A DNA stretch of 64,000 bases, from NCBI GenBank assembly GCA_029204225.1, contig CM055098.1, positions 55,932,537 through 55,996,536 on the forward strand, in the 5' to 3' direction. The position numbers were made by a program, and so were the translations under genes. The stretch is from Diphasiastrum complanatum. Its lineage: Eukaryota > Streptophyta > Lycopodiopsida > Lycopodiales > Lycopodiaceae. The notes beneath the pieces are model-generated. The model was not told where the DNA came from and did not search any database. It was given only the letters and a program-made list of their open reading frames with translations. Below are positions 24,267 to 35,708 of the stretch, piece after piece; the first letter of the stretch is position 1, and every line of letters begins with the position of its first letter.

Positions 24267-26126
24267 AGGCAAATCCACATAAGTGTCCGAGAACCCCTTT
24301 TGGGATTCCCCTCCAAAAACCTATAATTCAGGAACTTTTTTGGTTTTTTCACAAGGATAACAATACATGTCGGTTATACATTATTTTATGACCTAAGAAA
24401 ACTCCCAAGATTTCGAGCATGCTGATTTCTAGCAAAAGTTGCCGGTTCCATTCTTGGACTTTGTCGGCTTTCCCGAACACTTAATCTAGATGCTCTGGAG
24501 CAATTATAGCAAAGCAAAAACCCAGCAAAGTAATTAGTCAAAGCCATTATGCTTGATGCAAGTCACTCGGTTAAAAAAGTTGCGAGTTTAGGTAGTGCAA
24601 AAGTTGTGAAGCAGCCGTTTCTGCAACCATGACACGTCAAAGTATAGTATTGCAAGTGCTGAATGCGTTGTAGAGTGGTAGACTAATTGATGATTGTAGG
24701 ACATAAGGATAAGACATAGAGATTGATAAAGATTAGGCAACTTGTGCCAGATTTGCAATGAAACCTCAACGACAGGTTTCACTATAATGTACATAGAATG
24801 GTTAAGCATCGAAAATAGTGTGGACAAAAATGAAAAATCATTTGGGCAGAAAATAAATTTATTTTGGTAATTTCCATAAATAAAAATTGCCAATCTACGT
24901 GGAATTTTTTATAGGGTCTTCGTTGGATGCAAAATTCTTCTAATGAAAAGATCTAATTTTCTTGATGTGTTGAATTATGCCTATCATATTCAAGCTCAGA
25001 ATAGATTTATGAGCTCTACTTGATTCAGACTTTGAAATTGTCAGAATCTGTGCAATTGATAGCATAGCCAAACACAAATTAAATGTAATGTGTGGAAGCG
25101 GAAGGAATCATTAAAAACATTCAGAAGCACTTAACAATTATCATCAAACAATTACGTTCAATCTACGAATACTTTATCTGCAGAAAATCAGACATAACAG
25201 AAAGTGCGCAATGAAATGAATCAATTTCTCTTAGAATAATTTAGATTGGAACACAAGAGAGTGTACAAAGTAGTTGTTTATCAGTGTATGTGCATTTTGC
25301 ATGTGCCTTATATATATTTGTACAATTTAACTACAAGACATAATTAAAAGAATGGATAAGTCCATAATTTCAGTCGTGAGTCTTATTGTAGTTGCACATC
25401 ATTCATTGTTTGCCAAAATTGCCTGTAGGATCTTTGTTAGAGACATCGTCTTATATTGTTGCTCGTAGGTTTTTGTATTTAGTTTGTAATGTGTCGTACT
25501 ATACCAACAGGGTTAATATAGATTTTATAGTAAATAATGTCGTTCCCACAGAGGACAACATTAGAAAGTTATGTTTTTGGTACAATTTATGACAAGTGGT
25601 TTCGAGTGTTATTCTGGTTGTTGACAGACATTAAAAAGTAACCAGTATTACTTATGTTTGGGATGGGTAATGTTAATAAATTCAGAACAACAATCTGGCC
25701 TCTATCGAATTGAAGGAAGCGTGTTCTACAGATGAGATGTTATCAGAGTAGTATAGCACTACTACACTCTGGCTGATTAAGGTGTCAACAGAGAATCGAG
25801 AATTGTTTGATGTATTCGCGGTGCAGACAATTAATTAATCGCGTTCGCGAACTATTCGTTTCTAGACAGAAGTCTTCAACAACTAAAGCCCAACTTAATG
25901 GTTAAAGAACACGAAGAGTTTTAGAACACATTAGAAACTTATGTTAATGCCAATCAGGAAAACAGATCAAAGACTCATGTATTGCTGTTTCTTTAATTGA
26001 ATAGGTTGTTTTGAGGTGATCTTTGAATTGTTGATGAAAACTGGAATCAAACTTCAAAACATCTTTAAACTTCAAAAATTCAGCATCCCATAGAAACATC
26101 ACCACGACAAAGGCATGAATGAATAT
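24267..26126. other. AT-rich stretch without recognisable gene
   Basis: Only short, unremarkable ORFs. It could contain a decayed 3' LTR of the Ty3 element to its right, but I found no matching copy on the element's other side. Confidence 0.5.
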
Positions 26127-27998
26127 TCATGAATGATTCAATTCTTCATATAATTTCTGAGAAAGCTCCAAGTTTTGTTGAGCTTCGATCAAGAGCAAGT
26201 CTTCTTTTGATTTTGTATAGCGGCCAACTGGCAAGTTGCCGAATTCTTCTAACTTAACCGGGAGCAATGTTCCATTGAACAGCTCCTGGGTTAACTTGGT
26301 ATCTTCATCTGAATCACTACGTAGAGTGATTTCTTTACAGTAACGAGCTGAAAATCTAATAAAATTGCTTTCAACATAAAGATTCTGAAAAAATAAAATA
26401 ATGTCTTCGCCGCAAAGGTACCAAACTGCCAAAATGTATATGTACAAAATTGCTTATAACGGAATGACTTCCTTCTATCTTGCAAATTATGTCGAATCTC
26501 CGCAAAATATTCTGCGAGGTTTCGCTCCCAATCCACATAAAGACTGAATGATTCCGGATAAGCCATATTTATATTAATCAGCAAATCTGCATCGTCGAAT
26601 GCGCCTAAATCCGCAACAGTTTGTGGTTTATACAGCTGAAACTGCGACTTTTGCTTCCAAAAATGTCGTTTATTATCTTCGTTCCGCAAAAATTGAAGTT
26701 CTTTGATTCGAATATATTCGAGAGCATACATAGCCGAAGAGCCTATGTATAACTATGCTGATCCGAAAGGTACGACCTGGAACTTACCCTGGATTATGCC
26801 CCAGCAAAGACTTATTTGTCTGCTTCAAAGAATCAGCTTCCTTTATTAGAGTTTAAAGCTGTGTTTCGAGAGAACGATGTTGTTCGATCAGCTTCATGTT
26901 GTCTGATTCGAGCGAATCGATCTTCTCAAAGGACTCCTTCAGAGAGTCTAGTGATTCTCTCTCTGAGGTGATAAGCTGCATCGTGAGTTGTTCGTGGTAC
27001 TTGTCAAACTCACATACTTCAACCACTAGATTCTTGGCTTTCTTTGTCTTGGACCGAAACTATTGGGGCTGGTCATCTGGTTCTTCTTCATCTGCCACAG
27101 GTGCCCCAGTGTCGCCTTCAGTAGCTATTCGTCCTTTGTCTGGGTTGCGTCATCCTCAGAGGTGGATGCACTTTGCTGCTTCTGAGATGTGGAAGCAAAT
27201 GATGGCTTTGAAGAATTAGCAGCAGCAGCAGCTCCATCGGTTTCCATTGCCACAACTTCACTCTCCATAGCAGTGGTGGCTTTTACTTTGACTACTGGTG
27301 CAGCATCGGATGTAACCGGAATAGATACGGAAATGAGGCTGGAAAGATCAATTGGATTGGGAACCAACATCCTTCCCATCAGCAGTATTTTCTCTTGCTC
27401 AGTCAAAATTTGAAAATGAGTGCATAGGCGAGAAACATGGGCTCTGACTCTAGAAAACTTTTGATGTTTGATCCAGCGCAAAAAAGCTTTGTATGTGATA
27501 AGGTCGAAGCACACTGGATTACCCGCAAGCGCATCCAATATGTAGCCAAGATTTTGAACTGAAATTGTCGCATCCACATCCGTCAAAAATATGGCTTGGT
27601 GTGCGTATTTGACAAAACCGTTTGAATCATCTCGGATCATAGAGATTTTGTACCCCTTCGTGGGTACAAAACAGTTGCTTAGGAAGTGAGCAGCTTCATC
27701 CACCAAATCTTTATTTGTCACAACCAGCTTCCCATCCAATTGTAGTCCGAGGGCTATGCAAAACACGTCTTCAGAGATGGTGAAGAATTTGCCTCATATG
27801 TGAACTTTGAACTCCTCCTCCGAAATTGAATGGATAGAGTTCACAAACTCAGTTTTGACTTCAGAGAGGATGATGGAGGGGTCCACTTTCAAATCACCCA
27901 ACCTGCATCGATCCAAAAAAGACTGGATGGATGCCAGGCGGATTCCTGCGCGTGCTTTTCAGATGATATTAGGGCTAGAACTTGATCCGAAAGCCATT
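26127..27998 (-). pseudogene. Extra ORF downstream of integrase, coiled-coil protein, function unknown
   Basis: Same strand as pol, starting about 860 bp after its end. ATG at 27998 opens MAFGSSSSPNII, interrupted by two in-frame TGA codons (near 27960 and 27795). It continues as a globular region from GKFFTISEDVFCIALGLQLD (near 27790) to RMLVPNP (near 27370). An Ala/Ser/Thr-rich linker ends near 27125. After a frame change come a Leu/Glu/Ser heptad-like coiled coil (ERESLDSLKESFEKIDSLES, near 26930) and a C-terminal part ending ELSQKLYEELNHS at 26127. Some plant Ty3 elements carry an additional ORF here. I recognise no domain and see no convincing membrane segment typical of an envelope. Confidence 0.5.
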
Positions 27999-28401
27999 GT
28001 TCGAATGTTTAACGATAGCTCCGTAGATCACAATAAATCGCAAAAGAGCGTTTTGATTGCAAAGAGAATAAGCGTAGGAAAGCATAAACTCGCAGGTAGA
28101 AAGTGTAAAGAAGAAAAATGAAAAATAACTCTAATAAGCAGTAGCGATGTGGAAGGGATGATGACGTGGCATGGTGACTTGACATCTGTCACTTCCACTT
28201 ATGGAGGACGTGCATGGCTCAGTGTTTGAAACTATAATTTGCCAGATCGATCTTTAATGACGGAAGACCGTTTGTGAAAAGAAAAAATAAATTAAGGAGA
28301 AACAATATCTGTGAGCGTACACACGTGTGAATAATGATGATCACGTGGCCATCATCTTTAATGGAGGGATACAAAAAGTATGTCAAGAGATTCTCAAAAG
28401 A

Positions 28402-28821
28402 TTCTTGAAAATATGCTAGAAAGATTCTAGAAAGTTTCGCGAAACTTTCTCGAAGGATCTTAAAAAATGATATAGAAACTCACGAAAATTTATCGAAAAT
28501 TTTAGCAACATACTAGAAATTTTCTCGAATAATAGAGAAAATGCTAGAAAAGATTCTAGAAAAATTCTCGAAAACGATTTACGAAAATTTGATTAACAAA
28601 TTTAGTGTCACGAAAAAATCTCAAAAAGTTCTTGAAAATACTTTTAAAATGATATTGAAAGATTGAGAGAAGTCAAGAAAAATTCTCAAAAATTTCACGA
28701 AACATTATGAAAAAATGTTGGATGGTGGTAGAAAATTTCACGAAAACTTCTAGAAAAAATAAAAGAAAAGTCGTGAAAAAATTTAAACAAGATAAAAGAA
28801 AATTTGTGATTAATTCCAGAA
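28402..28821. promoter_or_regulatory. Cluster of twelve TTCnnGAA (heat-shock-element-like) palindromes
   Basis: TTCnnGAA occurs at 28402, 28425, 28436, 28447, 28522, 28554, 28565, 28629, 28694, 28737, 28748 and 28814. Four adjacent pairs are exactly 11 bp apart (28425/28436, 28436/28447, 28554/28565, 28737/28748). Two head-to-head nGAAn units make this core, as in binding sites of heat-shock factors. A classical array would have a 10-bp period. The cluster lies between the pol end and the extra ORF, in the place a promoter for that ORF would occupy. Confidence 0.5.
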
Positions 28822-28858
28822 AAATACTAGAAAATAATAAGAATAAAAAAAATTCTGG

Positions 28859-30046
28859 TCAAAGGTAGTATTTCTTCAGTCTGGACCCGTTAATACGTGT
28901 AGGTAATAGTTCACTTTCAAGTGATTGAAGTTGCACAGAACCATTGTCAAACACCTCTATGACTTTATAAGGTCCAAGCCATCACATATGGAGTTTTCCA
29001 GGGAACTTTTGATGGCGACTGTCATATATTAGCGCATAATCATCAGCTTTAAGATCACATTTTTTTATATGACTGTCATATTTCTTCTTTCTTTGTTCCT
29101 GGATTTCTTCCGTTAGTTTTTGTGAAGTCTCTCGAGCTTCAGCTAGTTCTTCAATATTAGTCAACCTTTCGTTTATACATTCTGCATCTGTTTGTTGTGC
29201 TTGAATACAAAAGGTCTTCACCTCAAATTCAATTGGCAAAATAGAATGCATACCATATGTAAGAAAATATGGTGTCTGTTTCGTCGTGATTTTCTCTGTG
29301 TTGCGATAAGCCCAAAGAATTGATGGTAGTTTCTGATTCCAATCCGTTGCATGTGCAATAATAATTTTGTTCAGGATCTTACATAAAATTCCATTATCTC
29401 TTTCTGTCAACCCGTTTGCTTTTGGATTATACGGTGTAGTTTTTCTGTGTTTGATCAGGAAATAAGTTGTTAGCAATCGTATAGTGTCATTTAAAAAATG
29501 TGTACCTCGGTCACTTACTAGTTCGAGTGGACAACCATATTTTGTGATTATAGTTTTGAATAAGGACGTCACGACAATTTTTGCATCGTTTCGTTTCGTC
29601 GCCTCTGCTTCAACGTTCTTGGTAGCATAATCTGTTGCAACTAGAATATAACGACATTTCGTATGTCGGGTAACAGGTTTGATTGGACCGACAAAGTCAA
29701 TCCCCCACTTCTCGAATGGTGCAAGAGGCAGGATCGGTGTCAACGGCCAATTCATTGCTTTTGTAGGCTTACCAGATCTCTGGCATGGATCACATGAACG
29801 AATAAAATTTGATACATCCTTGAACATTGTTGGCCACCAATACTTGGCAGTCAATATCTTATTAACTGTATTCTTCAAAGCAAAATGTCCACCAGCATCT
29901 TCTGAGTGTAAGGCTTTAACGACCTTTTTAATGTCTTCAGTTTCGAGACATCTTCGTAGATGATGGTCAGCACCAAGCTTGTACAGAACATTGTTAATAA
30001 TTGTATAAGGTGCTACCTTATATTGAAAAACTGTCTTTTGCTCCAA
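28859..30046 (-). pseudogene. Ty3 integrase (H2C2 finger, DDE core, GPY motif), one internal stop
   Basis: Integrase inserts the retrotransposon cDNA. The H2C2 finger ends RSCDPCQRSGKP near 29770. The catalytic core shows WGIDFVGPI (first Asp), LVSDRGTHFLND (second Asp) and NGLTERDNG (Glu). After FPGKLHM an in-frame TGA at 28982 interrupts the frame, which continues with LGPYKVIEVFDNGSVQLQSL, the GPY-type C-terminal module, to TGA at 28859. It joins RNase H with a frame change near 30030. Confidence 0.85.
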
Positions 30047-31387
30047 ATCGTAACCATCTGGATATATTCCTTAAGATAAGTAATAATATCAGAATATAGC
30101 AAATTTGTAGATAAAATCTCGAATAAATGTTCATCTGAAAAATCATCATTGATAGGGTCTTCAGTTTTTCCGGTGCTAAGTCGTGATAGAAAATCAACAT
30201 TCGTATGATATTTTCCTTGACGAAGCTCTACTTGATAAGTAAATTCCTGCAGAAGTAGAACCCATCGAGCAATTCGTCCTGATAGATCTGGTTTATTTAC
30301 AAGATACTTAAGAGCATAATGATCCCCATGAAAAATAAATGCATATCCCAGCAAATAATGTCAAAAATTTTTAACAGTGAAAATCATGCCAAGTACTTCC
30401 CTTTCTGTAGCCAAATAATTATTCTCTGATGCAATGAGCTGTCGACTCGCATAATAGATGGGATGGTCCTTCTTCTGGTCATCCTTTTGACTCAGACAGA
30501 TGCCAATAGCAAGTGCAGAAACATCCACATAACTGTGAAATAAAATAGCCCAGTTGGGTGGTCTCAGAATAGGAGCATTGATCAACCTTTGCTTAAGATC
30601 TTCAAATGCTTTCTGCTGTTCATTCGTCCAAAAGTATTCCACTTGTTTCTTCAGTAGATGTGTAAGAGTGGCAGCAATAGAAGCATGATTTTGAATAAAT
30701 CTCCTGTAATAGCCAACATGTTCTAAGAAAGCTCTTAGTTCATGTAAATTGGTTGGTATCTGGAGAATTCTTTATAAGCTCGACTTTATCTTTTTCGACT
30801 TCTATTCCTTTGTTAGATATTCTATGTCCGAGCAATATTCCTTCTTTCATACCAAAAAAACATTTCTCTGGATGAAGAGATAAACAAGTATCTCGACACC
30901 GTTGCAATGTTAATTTCAGCTTCTGTAGGTGTGTCTTTATATTATTGTATACACAGAAATCATCAATAAATATTTCGAGAAAAGTTCTCAGGAAGACAGC
31001 GAATATTAACATCATGATTCGTTGAAAAGTCGCTGGAGCATTACAAAGACCAAAGGGCATTTTGTTGTAGGCATAAGTGGCCCAATCCGTAGTGAATGTG
31101 GTCTTTGAACGATCCTCCTTTCGCATTCCAACCTAATTATATCCAAAAAAGTTGTCACAGAAACTGTAACGCTCTTGACCAGCAACCTGATCTAGGATGG
31201 AATCAGTGAAAGGCAGAGGATGATGGTCCTTCCTTGTGGCAGCATTGAGTTTGCGGAAATCCTGGCATATTCGTATTTTGCCAGTCTTCTTCTTTGGGAC
31301 GACAACAATGGGTGAAACCCATTCACTACTTAAGACGAGATAGATTTTACCTGCCTTAAGGTGCTTGTTGAGTTCGTCCTTGACCAT
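30013..31387 (-). pseudogene. Ty3 reverse transcriptase and RNase H, several stops
   Basis: RT copies element RNA to cDNA and RNase H removes the RNA. RT motifs: SPIVVVPKKKTGKIRICQDF near 31290, a stop TAG right after FGYN (31130), YNKMPFGLCNAPATFQRIM near 31040, and FIDDF as the catalytic box near 30965. RNase H shows HSYVDVSALAIGICLSQ near 30530 and ASENNYLATEREVLGMI near 30410, then an in-frame TGA at 30361, then DHYALKYLVNKPDLSGRIAR. Another frame change lies near 30740. Confidence 0.85.
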
Positions 31388-31423
31388 GAGAGAGTACTTG
31401 GGATGGAGACGATACTGTCTCTA

Positions 31424-31903
31424 TCAAATAGGTACAACATCTTCCTTAAGATCAATTCGGTGCTCTTCGAATTCTGCAGGTATACCCTTCAAATCGTCAA
31501 GCGACCAGGCAAAAACGTCTTGATACTCCTTCAATAGTTCACTGAATTCCACTAACTCCGATTCTCTAAGTGAGTTTGAAACATGCACAAATCTGCCAGG
31601 TGCAAGTTCAATCAGTTCAGTAGAATCTGGTAAAATGATACCTTCTGTCATACTGGCCTTAGTATGGCCATGAATTTTGCGCATGATTGACTCCACAGAT
31701 GTTTTCTTGTCGTCAACCTGGTTCTTGTTACCAAATTTGTGTTCAGATTCATTACTCAAATCGTCAGACTCTTTTGAGTTCGTGTCTGCAATGTTAATTT
31801 CTTCATACGAAACATCCGCTTCAACGTTGCAGGCATCGAAGAATTCTTCGTCATCAGCATTCTCGAAACATTCAAAGTACCCGTACTTCAATATCAGACT
31901 CAT
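31424..31903 (-). pseudogene. Protease-RT linker of the Ty3 polyprotein
   Basis: Acidic linker ending LLKEYQDVFAWSLDDLKGIP and RIDLKEDVVPI, the conserved phrase just before RT in plant Ty3 pol. It is followed in the same frame by TGA TAG at 31421-31426 and then RQYRLHPKYS, the start of RT. Confidence 0.75.
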
Positions 31904-33220
31904 TGGAAAAAATATTCAAGACATACGAAGATTCTTCTGATGTAAAGCTGGTGTCGGACAAAGGAGTTTCACCTTCATATTTGTCACAACTCCAGATTAT
32001 GATTTGTTCTGCTGGCTTACCTCGGTTATTGGTCTCACCAGTCTGAAATCTCAGCTCTCTAGATTTCCAATGTACACTTGTGTTTGATTGATAAAGCCAA
32101 GGTCGTCCAATCAGCACAGAATAGGATGACAAACCGAGTGGCTTGATAACAATGAAATTCATTGTGAATGGCTTGGCTTGAATGTAGACAGTGACATCCT
32201 TCAATTCTCCAACAGGTTTTCGTCGTGTCAAATAAGCTAACTTGATGTTTCGATGTGTCGGTTGAATGTCAGTCAGACCCAAAGCATGAGTTGTGTCTTC
32301 TGTTATTATATTCACACTGGAACCAGAGTCAACTGACACTTTTTCGATCAGGCATCCCGCAATGGTAATATCAATCTCAGGTGCACCGAGATCACCTAAA
32401 TTGATAGACAAAACACGAGCATCTGGTAGAGAAATTTTTTTCTTCTTTTTGGTCACAGAAAGACCTTTCAGTTGCTTTATGTAATAAGTGTTATCTGCCA
32501 ACAGCTGTTCAAAAGTAATGTCTGGACAAAGAGATCCGATATCAGTCACGATGTCATATTCTTTCGTCTTCGATTTCGAAGTTGGTTTATTGATAACAGC
32601 ACTAGACAATTTCGTCTTCGTGATTTCTTCGTCCTCTTCCTTGAAAGTGACTACCTTTTCTGCAGCAGTTGTCTGAAGTTCAGCGTTGATGATTTCCTTT
32701 GCTTCTGACGAGATACCTTTTGCAAATGACTTTGTAGCATTGCGGTCATAGTCAAGGTCATCTTTGAGATCTTCTTTAGTCGTAAATTTATTCGTCGTCT
32801 TGCTAGAAGATTTTTTCTTCGAGGATTTTCTGCGCTTTTTCTAGTCAGGTTTCGAGGAGCTTTTGCTTCTCGTCGTGACTTTGAATATCTTCTCCACATC
32901 ACTTGGCCAGAACTGATCTTCTGTCTTCGCCAATTTTTCTTCAAAAACGTCAATTCTCTACACAACAGCATCAGTTGCAGCTTTCGCTTTCGTGTCTGCA
33001 ACAACTAGTGTTGCTACATACTGATATTTGGGTCACGGCTTCTGCGGCTGAGGGTAGTCAAGATACTTGTGGCCCGGCTCTCTGCAATTCGAACATAATG
33101 GTACATAACCAATCGACTTTCGCGGTTGAGGACAGTCCGGAGAAAAATGTCTCAGCTCTCCACAGTTGTAGCAGTTGCCCGAAACTGGTTTAGTCGCGGT
33201 TTGAGACTTCGCTGGTCCAA
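31872..33220 (-). pseudogene. Ty3 gag C-terminal knuckles and aspartic protease
   Basis: The right part shows CCHC knuckle CYNCGELRHFSPDC (near 33175) and a second, CSNCREPGHKYLDY, with its last Cys changed to Tyr. A Lys-rich region with stops near 33043 and elsewhere follows. The intact frame from 32609 leads to VSVDSGSSVNIITEDTTHAL (near 32330), the D-S-G active site of a retroviral-type protease, which cuts the polyprotein. Confidence 0.75.
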
Positions 33221-33316
33221 CAAATTAGGAAGATTATGTCTTCTTGGTGTGAACTTGGGTCTGTCCCGCTGGGCTGATGCTGCAGTACCCTGTACATGGT
33301 TAGTAGTCGCATCATT

Positions 33317-33930
33317 TTAAAAAATAAAAAGTACCTCCTGGACATGATATTCAATGTATTTGACAATCACAGTAGTGCAGTCTTCCTTAGTGTGTCCAGA
33401 AGTTCCACATTTTGTACACCACATTCCTAAGTTGGAAGAAGACGCCTTTGGTCTTTTATTTGCAACTTCAGAGATATGCACTTTCAAGTCATTAAACTTT
33501 TTACTAAGGTCAGCCATATTACTCTTCCAAATCTTTTCAACTTTAGAAGTTGACGACTTATCCTCGACAACTTTCGTGTCGTCCTTTGGTTTAGTTCGTC
33601 GTTTATTCTTTCTCTCTCCTTTGTTAGCTTCTGATTTTGACGAATCGCTGCTTTCAGATTCCGAGCTTAAAGAACTGGTACTTGAATTTGAATCTGAATC
33701 ATCATCGCTGTCACTAGAATCAATCTTTGACTTTCGAGATTTCTTAGTCGATCGTCGCTTCCATGCTAGTTTCGAGGTCTTGAAATTTTTGGCACTAGCT
33801 ATTACTGCTGCTAAGGAGGTCATGTCCCCTTGTCTGCAATATCCATCAATCTTTGGTGGTAAACCAACCAAAAACCATTCGATCTACATATCCACGGGAT
33901 ATACATCGGTTAGTTTTCCTATGAGATTGA
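33317..33930 (-). pseudogene. Ty3 gag remnant with CCHC zinc knuckle
   Basis: IEWFLVGLPPKIDGYCRQG resembles the end of a retrotransposon gag capsid domain. A basic then Ser/Asp-rich region and MWCTKCGTSGHTKEDCTT (C-x2-C-x4-H-x4-C) follow. The frame has a stop near 33893 and ends at 33317. The N-terminal capsid half is missing. Confidence 0.7.
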
Positions 33931-33940
33931 GCAACTAGAA

Positions 33941-35708
33941 AGATCAGACAGAATGAATGATAAGCATAGCAATATTAACATAGATCTAAATGCAGAACAC
34001 AGAACTGTATCAGATTTAGTATATCATATATACATGTCAATAATGCGGTGGAGTACAAGACAATAGCGGACGAAACCGCATGCCCTACGAAGCTTTATAC
34101 AATCTATAAAGGAATAAAACCTTATTGCTGACAATCAAGAATCAATGCACGAGGCATTTACTTTGTCTATCATCGTTGATAAGCTTCTCTTCATCGTCAG
34201 CTCATCAACTCATTCACTCATTAACCTGAATACACAAATGGTATCCAGTATATATACATTATATTACAGGTGTGCAGATGTGAAAAGTACAGAGTGGATG
34301 TGCTGTCTATAAGAGATCGTGGGTGGCTGCAGTCGTTGTCCAATCTGTTAGCACAACTGCATGGGGTGAGCGTGAAAAGGGTGCGATGTCAGTCAGTGCT
34401 GAAGTGATCGTTGGTGATGACAATGCGAAAAGTGCGTCACTCTTACGAGTAGCCTTAGGATTAGATTTACAGGGTGCCTTTTCTTTTAGGGCACCTTTGG
34501 CATTCTGTAAGATAGTGTCCCCTTTTCGCTTGTCACCATAATGTATGTAAAACCACAGTGTCGCGATTCTTTCATCTTTTCTTCATCTGTGCGAATTTGC
34601 GAGTAAATATGCAGACTACGCGACAACGTTAGTAAATATGCAGCATGAATGGAGGCAGATTAAAATGGGATTTAAGGAGAGTAGAGGGAATAAATCCAAT
34701 ACTTTCTAGAAAAGCAGCTGGAGCAATGGAAGCTGTGCAGATACGACCAACACCTCTAGAAAAAGCAAGAAGAGAGACTTATCTCTTGACAAATTGTTCA
34801 TTGGCAATATCAAAGGTTTCTAGACCCATCGAGCGACCCATAATATTTGATAAAGTAGTATTGAATTCCTACAACAAAGCCAAATCATATAGAGAGGGGG
34901 GACATATAACAAAATATAACATGGCCATTAAGCAAAGCATTGGGTGAGGATAATCAGAAAAGCCACTTACTTGGAGGTTGTTGGAAGTATTTCTAGTTTA
35001 CACGATGGCTAGATCTACTCACGGGTGTAGTATAGTGTAGAGAGAATTGTCCACTTCTTAAGAACCTACCAAAGCTTTCAAATGGAAATAAGCAAACAAG
35101 AATGGGAGCACCAAGGCTTTCCCAACTGGTGCTCGGTACAGAAATAAAACTAACTTGACTAAGGCCTACCCAACTAGCCAAGATAACAAAGCAATAAAAT
35201 CCTTGCTAAGGCTTCCCAACTAGCAAGTTCATTAAGCTAGATCCTAAGTTAACACCCAAAAGGGAGATGGAAATAATAGATTGCGGCTAACTAAATAATC
35301 AACAAATAAAGCATGCCACAATAAATCCAATTAAAGGAGGCAAGAGGAGGCCCGACCTCAAGCTATGCACCTTCCAATGGGAACACAAGTGAAATAGCGA
35401 GATAATCTCAAAAGAGAGCAATTTAGCATGATCTCAAAAGTGTTGTGTACATGACAAATACCTCTCCTTTTATAGCAAGGAGGGTCTTCCATAAGTATTC
35501 ACTAACTTATTGGATTAATTTAAAACTAGCCATTCTAGAACTTCTAACTAGCTATTAATTTAAAACTAGCCATTCTAGAACTTCTAACTTAGGACTTAGA
35601 ATTTTAAAAGTTTCTAACTTTGAAACTTAAGATAAGTTAAGACAAATAGTTCTAAGCTTAAGTTTCTTAAATCTAAGTTTAAGTTATTTTATTATTTTAA
35701 GATTCTAC
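33941..35708. other. Repeat-rich spacer, no recognisable gene
   Basis: Contains an unassigned 100-residue plus-strand ORF (34645-34947), several GGCTTCCCAACTAGC-like repeats (35110-35225), a 38-bp tandem duplication around TTAAAACTAGCCATTCTAGA (35517-35592) and two copies of CTTACAAAACACATGCCATA (35716 and 35769). It may include LTR remnants of either neighbour. Confidence 0.5.

Larger units (their letters stand above)
26127..33940 (-). mobile_element. Decayed Ty3-type LTR retrotransposon with extra 3' ORF
   Basis: Reading leftwards from about 33.9 kb: end of gag with a zinc knuckle, more knuckles, aspartic protease, reverse transcriptase, RNase H, integrase, an AT-rich spacer and an extra ORF. 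RT and RNase H before integrase is the Ty3 order. Several in-frame stops and frame changes make it inactive. The gag N-terminus is missing beyond about 33.93 kb, so the 5' end is probably truncated. I could not find an LTR pair. Confidence 0.85.

Noticed and set aside
24250-26100. 3' LTR of the Ty3 element
   Set aside because: I compared this stretch with 33.9-34.7 kb by eye and found no matching repeat, so no LTR is claimed.
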